Part shown: positions 5,863 through 10,725 of the stretch, one piece after another
How the letters are laid out: each line of letters opens with the position of its first letter
Position numbering within the stretch: position 1 is the first letter of the stretch
Origin: an uncultured Ezakiella sp.
GTDB lineage: Bacteria; Bacillota; Clostridia; Tissierellales; Peptoniphilaceae
Direction of reading: 5' to 3'
Assembly (NCBI GenBank): GCA_947293975.1
Contig: CAMYPV010000043.1
Location: forward strand, 1 to 10,725
DNA: 10,725 nt
Notes under the pieces: model-generated
What the model saw: only the letters and a program-made list of their open reading frames with translations
What the model was told of the DNA's origin: nothing
Database searches by the model: none
Program-made: the position numbers and the translations under genes

Positions 5863-6579
5863 ATGTCACAAAATCGTAGAGTAGTGTTAAAATTATCTGG
5901 AGAATCGATGGCAGGGGGCAAGGAAAGCGGAATCGACATGAATTTTGTCGGTAAGCTTGCTGATGCTATCAAAGCTGCAAAGACTGAAGATATTCAAATA
6001 TCCATTGTCGTTGGCGGTGGAAACTTTTGGAGAGGCCGTGATGCAGACACGATTGAACGTGCAACATCTGATTATATGGGAATGTTAGGCACAGTTATGA
6101 ATGCACTTGCATTGCAATCTTCACTTGAGAAAAAGGGGGTTGTAACGAGAGTTCAAACATCCATTCACATGCAAGAAGTTGCAGAACCTTATATAATGCG
6201 CAGAGCTATTAGACATCTTGAAAAAGGTAGAGTAGTTATTTTTGCAGCAGGTACTGGTAACCCATATTTCTCAACTGATACTACAGCTGCTTTGAGAGCG
6301 GCTGAGATTGGTGCTTCGACAATTCTCGTAGCTAAAAAGGGTGTTGATGGAGTTTATTCAGAAGATCCAAAAATTAATCCAGATGCTACAAAATTCGATG
6401 AATTGACATATAGTGATATTTTAAGATTGAATTTAAAAATTCTTGATACTACAGCAACATCATTATGTATGGATAATAATATTCCGCTATTAGTATTTGG
6501 AATCGATGATACAGAAAATATTACTAGAGCTTTGAAAGGCGAAAAAATTGGAACCATTGTAAGGAGGAAAGATGATTAA
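5863..6579 (+). CDS. pyrH: Uridylate (UMP) kinase
   Basis: Bacterial UMP kinase of the amino acid kinase fold, which phosphorylates UMP to UDP with ATP in pyrimidine nucleotide synthesis; usually a cytoplasmic hexamer. The 238 residues cover the whole family: KLSGES (10-15), VVGGGNFWRG (49-58), DYMGMLGTVMNALALQ (70-85), GTGNPYFSTDTTAALRA (130-146), and KKGVDGVYSEDP (158-169). The ribosome binding site AGGAG (5853-5857) uses the tsf stop codon TAG, so translation of the two genes is probably coupled. The 3' end overlaps frr by 8 bases. Position between tsf and frr is standard in Bacillota. Confidence 0.98.
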   Translation: MSQNRRVVLKLSGESMAGGKESGIDMNFVGKLADAIKAAKTEDIQISIVVGGGNFWRGRDADTIERATSDYMGMLGTVMNALALQSSLEKKGVVTRVQTSIHMQEVAEPYIMRRAIRHLEKGRVVIFAAGTGNPYFSTDTTAALRAAEIGASTILVAKKGVDGVYSEDPKINPDATKFDELTYSDILRLNLKILDTTATSLCMDNNIPLLVFGIDDTENITRALKGEKIGTIVRRKDD

Positions 6580-7129
6580 CGAAGTATTTAAAGATGCTGA
6601 AGACAGAATGGCTAAGTCAGAATCAGTTTATCAAGAAGATCTTGCAGCCATTAGAGCAGGTAGGGCAAATCCTACATTGCTTGACAGAATTGATGTTGAT
6701 TACTATGGAGTTATGACACCAATTAAACAACTCTCAAATATTTCAGCGCCTGAACCAAGATTAATTGTAATTCAACCGTGGGATGCAAATGTTATTTCGG
6801 CAATTGAAAAGGCAATCCTAGCTTCAGACTTAGGATTGAATCCATCAAATGATGGTAAGGTTGTAAGATTAGCAATTCCACAATTGACAGAAGAAAGACG
6901 TAAAGAGCTTATAAAAGTAGTAGGCAAATCATCTGAAGAAGCTAAGGTGAATGTAAGAAATATTCGCCGCGATCTGATGGATAAAATTAAAAATCTTGAA
7001 AAAGATAAGGCTATCACAGAAGACGAAAAAGCAAAAGCTGAAGAAAAAGCTCAAAAACTTACAGACAAATATATCGAGAATATCGATAAATTAACAAAAG
7101 AAAAAGAGAACGAGCTTTTAGAAATCTAA
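6572..7129 (+). CDS. frr: Ribosome recycling factor
   Basis: RRF splits post-termination ribosomes together with EF-G. The 185-residue length is exact for the family. Visible are the start with the long helix and IRAGRANPTLLDRIDVDYYG (27-46), PIKQLSNISAPEPRLIVIQPWD (50-71), and the C-terminal helices of domain I with LTEERRKELIKVV (105-117), VRNIRRD (128-134) and DKYIENIDKL (165-174). The start ATG 6572 has AAGGAGG (6561-6567) at good spacing and lies inside the end of pyrH. Last gene of its operon, followed by a strong terminator. Confidence 0.98.
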   Translation: MINEVFKDAEDRMAKSESVYQEDLAAIRAGRANPTLLDRIDVDYYGVMTPIKQLSNISAPEPRLIVIQPWDANVISAIEKAILASDLGLNPSNDGKVVRLAIPQLTEERRKELIKVVGKSSEEAKVNVRNIRRDLMDKIKNLEKDKAITEDEKAKAEEKAQKLTDKYIENIDKLTKEKENELLEI

Positions 7130-7134
7130 ATTTT

Positions 7135-7167
7135 AAGCACAATTGTTTATAGCAGTTGTGCTTTTTT
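7135..7167 (+). terminator. Rho-independent terminator after frr
   Basis: An 11-bp stem (7135-7145 with 7153-7163, one G-U pair; core AAGCACAA/TTGTGCTT) closes a 7-base loop (TTTATAG) and ends in a six-T run (7162-7167). It separates frr from uppS, which are often in one operon in related bacteria. Confidence 0.92.
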
Positions 7168-7202
7168 AGTGCAATAATTGCTTTTATAGGATAAAGTGAA
7201 TT

Positions 7203-7231
7203 TTGTATTTTTAGCTTTTATATGATATTAT
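7203..7231 (+). promoter_or_regulatory. Candidate promoter of the uppS operon
   Basis: TTGTAT (7203-7208) and TATTAT (7226-7231) are separated by 17 bp, predicting a start near 7238 just before the ribosome binding site AAGAAGGTG (7242-7250). The -35 box is poor and the region is AT-rich, so other -10 choices such as TATGAT (7221-7226) are possible. A promoter is expected because a strong terminator stands directly upstream. Confidence 0.5.
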
Positions 7232-7257
7232 TTTATATGTAAAGAAGGTGATGTGTT

Positions 7258-7935
7258 TTGCATATTGCAATTATTATGGATGGCAATGGCAGGTGGGCTA
7301 CGAAACGTGGTTTGCCACGAGCGATGGGTCATCGAAAAGGCATGCAAAAAGTTATTGAATCAATTGAATGGGCTGATAAGCGTGGTGTTGATATAATTAC
7401 ATTGTATGCGTTTTCAACTGAAAATTGGAAGCGACCGAAACTTGAAGTAAATTTTTTGATGAATCTCTTGATAGAATATATAGATAAGGAGCTTATGCAT
7501 TTGCATGAGAAAAATGCAAAGATTAATGTTTTTGGTAGTTTAAAAGAACTTCCTGACAAATGTCGAGATAAGTTGATGTATGCGATTGATTTAACTAAAA
7601 ACAATACAGGCATTATTGTAAATTTTGCAATTAATTATTCTGCATGGCAAGATGTTATTTTTGCTACCAGAAAAATTGTTGAATCAGGAATTGACTCAGA
7701 GTCTATTGATGAGGAATTGATCAGAAATAATTTATTTACTTCTGGCATGGAAGATCCTGATTTCATTTTGAGAACAGGTGGTGAAATTAGACTTTCTAAC
7801 TTTATGTTGATGCAAGCTGCTTATTCTGAATTTATTTTTAGAGATTATTATTGGCCAGACATAACGTGGGAAGATTTAGATAATTGTGTTGAAGAATTTA
7901 ATCATAGAAAGAGAAATTTTGGGGGACTTAAATAA
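7258..7935 (+). CDS. uppS: Undecaprenyl diphosphate synthase (cis-prenyltransferase), TTG start
   Basis: It condenses isopentenyl diphosphate onto farnesyl diphosphate to make the C55 carrier for peptidoglycan and wall polymers. The 225 residues contain the catalytic Asp8 in IIMDGNGRWA, the phosphate-binding R12/R17/R21 region and H25, YAFSTENWKRP (50-60), RTGGEIRLSNF (172-182) and E191. It starts right at the first conserved strand (M-H-I-A-I-I), lacking the 8-25 residue N-terminal extension common in the family. TTG 7258 is chosen because the strong site AAGAAGGTG (7242-7250) is correctly spaced and no in-frame start lies upstream within reach. Departures from the usual sequence: NYSAW (127-130 region) where NYGGR/NYGSR is normal, and FMLMQ where F-L-L-W-Q is normal. 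The stop overlaps the cdsA start (TAATG). Confidence 0.95.
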   Translation: MHIAIIMDGNGRWATKRGLPRAMGHRKGMQKVIESIEWADKRGVDIITLYAFSTENWKRPKLEVNFLMNLLIEYIDKELMHLHEKNAKINVFGSLKELPDKCRDKLMYAIDLTKNNTGIIVNFAINYSAWQDVIFATRKIVESGIDSESIDEELIRNNLFTSGMEDPDFILRTGGEIRLSNFMLMQAAYSEFIFRDYYWPDITWEDLDNCVEEFNHRKRNFGGLK

Positions 7936-8702
7936 TGAGTACATTTAAACAACGAGCGATAACAAGCACATTTATAACAGCATTTTTTGTTATAATATTT
8001 TTATTAGGCAGTAAAGTGACAACTGTTGCGACATCAATTATAATGGTCGGTATACTTTTAGAGCTAAAATCTGTATTTAATCAAAATGGAATTAGACCAT
8101 ATATCTATTATATGATTGCAACTGTTGTATTATCTTTTATAAATTCGATATATTACTTTACAAGCATTAGCTTTGGGGCAATTCTTTTAATACTTATGAT
8201 GGCTCACTTTATATTTGATTCTTCTGAAAATAAGATAGAAAATATAATGTCATCAGCCTTTATATATATTTATATACTAGTGCTTGGGAATTCTTTTTAT
8301 CAATACAATCCTGAAAACAGGGATATTTTCATGATGATATGTTTGATTACAGTTGGTGCAGATGTATGCGCATATCTTGGGGGCAGCTTGCTTGGTAAAC
8401 ATAAACTTATGCCTAAAATTAGTCCTAACAAGACGATTGAAGGGGCAATCTTTGGTTTACTAGGTGGTGTTTTGCTTCCGACACTTGGCTGCTTGATATT
8501 TAAATTTAAAATCGATTTAAGAATGATTTGTATATTTTTTGTATGTGCAATTGCAGCTGAAATTGGTGATTTGTTCGCATCTGCTATCAAAAGGGCATTA
8601 AATGTAAAAGATTTTAGCAATCTATTACCAGGACACGGAGGATTGCTCGATAGGTTTGATAGTTTAATATTTGTTATTTTTGTTTTTGGAGTATTTTTTT
8701 AA
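7935..8702 (+). CDS. cdsA: Phosphatidate cytidylyltransferase (CDP-diacylglycerol synthase)
   Basis: Integral membrane enzyme making CDP-diacylglycerol from phosphatidate and CTP, the branch point of phospholipid synthesis. The 255-residue protein is hydrophobic, with about seven or eight predicted membrane helices. The diagnostic signature lies at 216-242: S-A-I-K-R, then K225-D226, P-G-H-G-G, L-D-R-F-D. D212 (EIGDLFAS), and upstream DVCAYLGGSLLGKHKLMPKISP (143-164) with NKTIEG, are also family features. The start ATG overlaps the uppS stop by one base (TAATG) and has a GGGGGA site (7921-7926). The rseP start codon follows the stop with no gap. Confidence 0.97.
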   Translation: MSTFKQRAITSTFITAFFVIIFLLGSKVTTVATSIIMVGILLELKSVFNQNGIRPYIYYMIATVVLSFINSIYYFTSISFGAILLILMMAHFIFDSSENKIENIMSSAFIYIYILVLGNSFYQYNPENRDIFMMICLITVGADVCAYLGGSLLGKHKLMPKISPNKTIEGAIFGLLGGVLLPTLGCLIFKFKIDLRMICIFFVCAIAAEIGDLFASAIKRALNVKDFSNLLPGHGGLLDRFDSLIFVIFVFGVFF

Positions 8703-9698
8703 ATGAGTTTTATATACGCATTTTTAATCTTACTTGCGGTTATAACTATACATGAGTTTGGACATTTTATTGCAGCTAGAATTTGTGATGTTAAAGTTTA
8801 TGAATTCGCAATTGGTGTAGGCCCTAAACTATACAAAAGACAAGGGAATAAAACTTTGTTTAGCATTAGAGCTCTTCCACTAGGTGGATTTTGTAGGTTT
8901 GATCAATCTGACGAAGAACAAAATGATGATGTTGAGTATAGATATTCAATAGATGAGGTTGATTTTGAAAAGACATCAAATTTCAAAAAAATCATTATAC
9001 TATCTAGTGGTGTACTGATGAATCTTATTACTGCTATTATTTTGTTGATTTTAATGTTTCAAATTAATGGATATCCGTCAACGGTTGTGGAAAATGTAAT
9101 GGAAAATTCTGTTGCAGTAAGTTCTGGTATAAAACCAGGGGATGAAATAATTAAAATTAATGATGATAGAGTTAGAACTGCAAACGAACTTTTGTCAAAT
9201 TCTTATTATAAAAGTGGTGAGTTTGATTTAACTATAATTAGTGATGGTAAAGAGATTGTAAAACATATAAAGACCCATGATGGTAAGATTGGGATTTATT
9301 TTGGTGTAAAAAAAGACTTTATAATGTCGATAAAGCTTTCATTTGTAACAGTTAAATCGTTTATTAAGGAAATTATAAAAGCGATTAAAAACATATTTTC
9401 AAATGATGTTAAAAACCTGATGGGAGTAGTAGGTTTTGTTGCCACTGTTGGTAATATTAGCGGCATTACATTAAATATGATTATGATGATTGTAGTAAAT
9501 ATATCAATCTCTTTGGCTGTTTTTAATTTAATCCCTATAGTTCCATTAGATGGCGGACATATTTTGATAACATTAATCGAGAGTGTTATTGGTAAAGAGC
9601 TAAGTGACAAGGTAAAAAATATCATTACTATTATAGGTATATCATTTGTTTTATATGTGTTTATAAGGAGTTTAATTAATGACTTTTCAAGATTTTAG
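8703..9698 (+). CDS. rseP: Site-2-type intramembrane zinc metalloprotease (RseP/RasP family)
   Basis: A membrane protease that cleaves transmembrane anti-sigma factors and leftover signal peptides within the bilayer. The 331 residues show zinc ligands HEFGH (17-21) in the first helix, a PDZ domain (about 126-190, with SGIKPGDEIIKIND), and the second active-site motif FNLIPIVPLDGGH (274-286), where D283 is the third zinc ligand. Four membrane helices fit the family topology. Length is slightly below the usual 340-430. The conserved GPV/GPI turn before the third helix reads MGVVG (240-244), lacking proline. The start abuts cdsA with GGAG (8688-8691) eleven bases upstream; the 3' end overlaps ispG by 20 bases. 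In related genomes dxr commonly lies between cdsA and rseP; it is absent here. Confidence 0.96.
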   Translation: MSFIYAFLILLAVITIHEFGHFIAARICDVKVYEFAIGVGPKLYKRQGNKTLFSIRALPLGGFCRFDQSDEEQNDDVEYRYSIDEVDFEKTSNFKKIIILSSGVLMNLITAIILLILMFQINGYPSTVVENVMENSVAVSSGIKPGDEIIKINDDRVRTANELLSNSYYKSGEFDLTIISDGKEIVKHIKTHDGKIGIYFGVKKDFIMSIKLSFVTVKSFIKEIIKAIKNIFSNDVKNLMGVVGFVATVGNISGITLNMIMMIVVNISISLAVFNLIPIVPLDGGHILITLIESVIGKELSDKVKNIITIIGISFVLYVFIRSLINDFSRF

Positions 9699-10725
9699 TG
9701 AATATAAAAGACGATCAACAAAACAAATTAAGGTTGGTAATGTCTATGTAGGTGGAGATGCACCTATATCTGTTCAGACAATGACAAATACAATTACATC
9801 TGATATAAATGCTACGGTTAAACAAATTTTAGAGTGTGAAAAATATGGATTAGATATAGTAAGAGCTGCCATAAATACAAAAGAGGACGCTTTAGCAATA
9901 AAGGAAATTAAAAAACAAATTCACGTTCCTTTTATTGCTGATATACAATATGACTACAGGCTTGCAATGTGGGCGGCTGAAAATGGCGCGGATTGCATTC
10001 GTACAAACCCAGGCAATATGAAAGACAGAGAAAAATTAAAAGAATTAGTCGAGTTTTTAAAAGAATTGCAAATACCAATTCGCATAGGTGTAAATTCAGG
10101 ATCTATTTCACAGGAAATTATTGATAGATATAATGGTGTAAATGCTAAATCATTAGTTGCAAGTGCAATTGAAGAAGTAGAAACACTCGAAGAATTGGAT
10201 TTTACGAATCTAAAAGTATCAATAAAATCATCAGATATTTTTACGGCTGTAGCTGCTTATGAAAACTTTTCTAAATTGAAAAATTATCCACTACACTTGG
10301 GAATAACAGAAGCGGGGCCATATAATACAGGCGTTGTAAAGTCGGCGATTGGCATAGGAATATTATTGCATGAAGGAATTGGAGATACTATTAGAATAAG
10401 TTTGACAGACGAACCATATAAAGAGGTTATTGCTGGACAAAATATTTTAAAATCTCTCAATTTAAATTCAAAAGGCATCAATCTTATATCCTGTCCAACA
10501 TGCGCAAGAACAAATGGTGAGATGATAAAAATGGTCGATAAATTTAGCGATAATATGCCGAAGATTAACGGAAAATTGGATGTTGCCATTATGGGGTGCC
10601 ATGTAAACGGACCAGGAGAAGCAAGACAAGCAGATATAGGAATTGCACTGACCAAAGACCATGTGAATATGTTTAAAAAAGGCAAGATAGTTAGGAAAAT
10701 AGAAAAAGAAAATGCAATAGATGAA
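9679..10725 (+). CDS. ispG: 4-hydroxy-3-methylbut-2-enyl diphosphate synthase, 3' end outside window
   Basis: The [4Fe-4S] enzyme of the penultimate step of the MEP isoprenoid pathway, converting MEcPP to HMBPP. All 349 visible codons are open and the family is about 350-360 residues in Clostridia, so only the last few residues are missing. The TIM-barrel part has SVQTMTNT (31-38), IADI-DYRLA (86-96), NPGN (110-113), GVNSGS (137-142) and GITEAGP (208-214). Cluster ligands are C272 and C275 (CPTC) and C307 (GCHVNGPGE), with E314. Several usually invariant positions differ: DIQYDY for DIHFDY, RTNPGN for RINPGN, CPTCAR for CPTCGR, GCHVN for GCVVN. AAGGAG (9665-9670) sets the start inside the end of rseP. 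Confidence 0.95.
   Translation, partial: MTFQDFSEYKRRSTKQIKVGNVYVGGDAPISVQTMTNTITSDINATVKQILECEKYGLDIVRAAINTKEDALAIKEIKKQIHVPFIADIQYDYRLAMWAAENGADCIRTNPGNMKDREKLKELVEFLKELQIPIRIGVNSGSISQEIIDRYNGVNAKSLVASAIEEVETLEELDFTNLKVSIKSSDIFTAVAAYENFSKLKNYPLHLGITEAGPYNTGVVKSAIGIGILLHEGIGDTIRISLTDEPYKEVIAGQNILKSLNLNSKGINLISCPTCARTNGEMIKMVDKFSDNMPKINGKLDVAIMGCHVNGPGEARQADIGIALTKDHVNMFKKGKIVRKIEKENAIDE

Noticed and set aside
10284..10685. 133-codon minus-strand frame opposite ispG
   Set aside because: It lies wholly opposite conserved ispG coding sequence, shows no recognisable domain and has no plausible ribosome binding site or promoter context; it is a shadow frame.

Overview
This window is an AT-rich, low-GC stretch from a Gram-positive bacterium, with every gene on the + strand. 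Gene content and order (topA ... rpsB-tsf-pyrH-frr-uppS-cdsA-rseP-ispG), strong AGGAGG-type ribosome binding sites and the short EF-Ts point to an anaerobic Bacillota of the Clostridia/Tissierellia kind. The genus cannot be fixed from the sequence alone.

Layout. (1) 1-1380: the 3' two thirds of topA (DNA topoisomerase I), closed by an intrinsic terminator. (2) 1378-4245: an accessory cassette with its own terminators on both sides. It holds an OmpR-type response regulator, an overlapping histidine kinase with a very short external loop, and a 78-residue membrane protein. A long AT-rich intergenic stretch follows, then an unrecognised 151-residue exported/membrane protein overlapped by a 33-residue single-helix membrane protein. 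(3) 4277-7167: a consensus-like promoter, a structured mRNA leader, and the core operon rpsB-tsf-pyrH-frr (translation plus UMP kinase), ending in a terminator. (4) 7203-10725: a second core operon for envelope lipids and isoprenoids, uppS-cdsA-rseP-ispG, tightly packed and running off the window in ispG.

How the parts work together. The core genes are ordinary in family and order, except that dxr, which commonly lies between cdsA and rseP, is missing here although the later MEP-pathway gene ispG is present. The most interesting region is the cassette between topA and rpsB. A 17-bp direct-repeat element (15 of 17 positions identical) lies exactly 9 bp upstream of a -10 box both before the response regulator gene and before the 151-residue protein gene. 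This suggests that the two-component system activates its own operon and the two small membrane proteins. Those two proteins share a GxxxG transmembrane motif (FVAGIVxG), which suggests that they pack together or that one counteracts the other.

A second notable element is the rpsB leader: a long-range helix closing an inner hairpin, whose internal loop is complementary to the rpsB Shine-Dalgarno region. This is the arrangement expected of a ribosomal-protein autoregulatory pseudoknot. No rRNA, tRNA, CRISPR array, insertion sequence or minus-strand gene was found.
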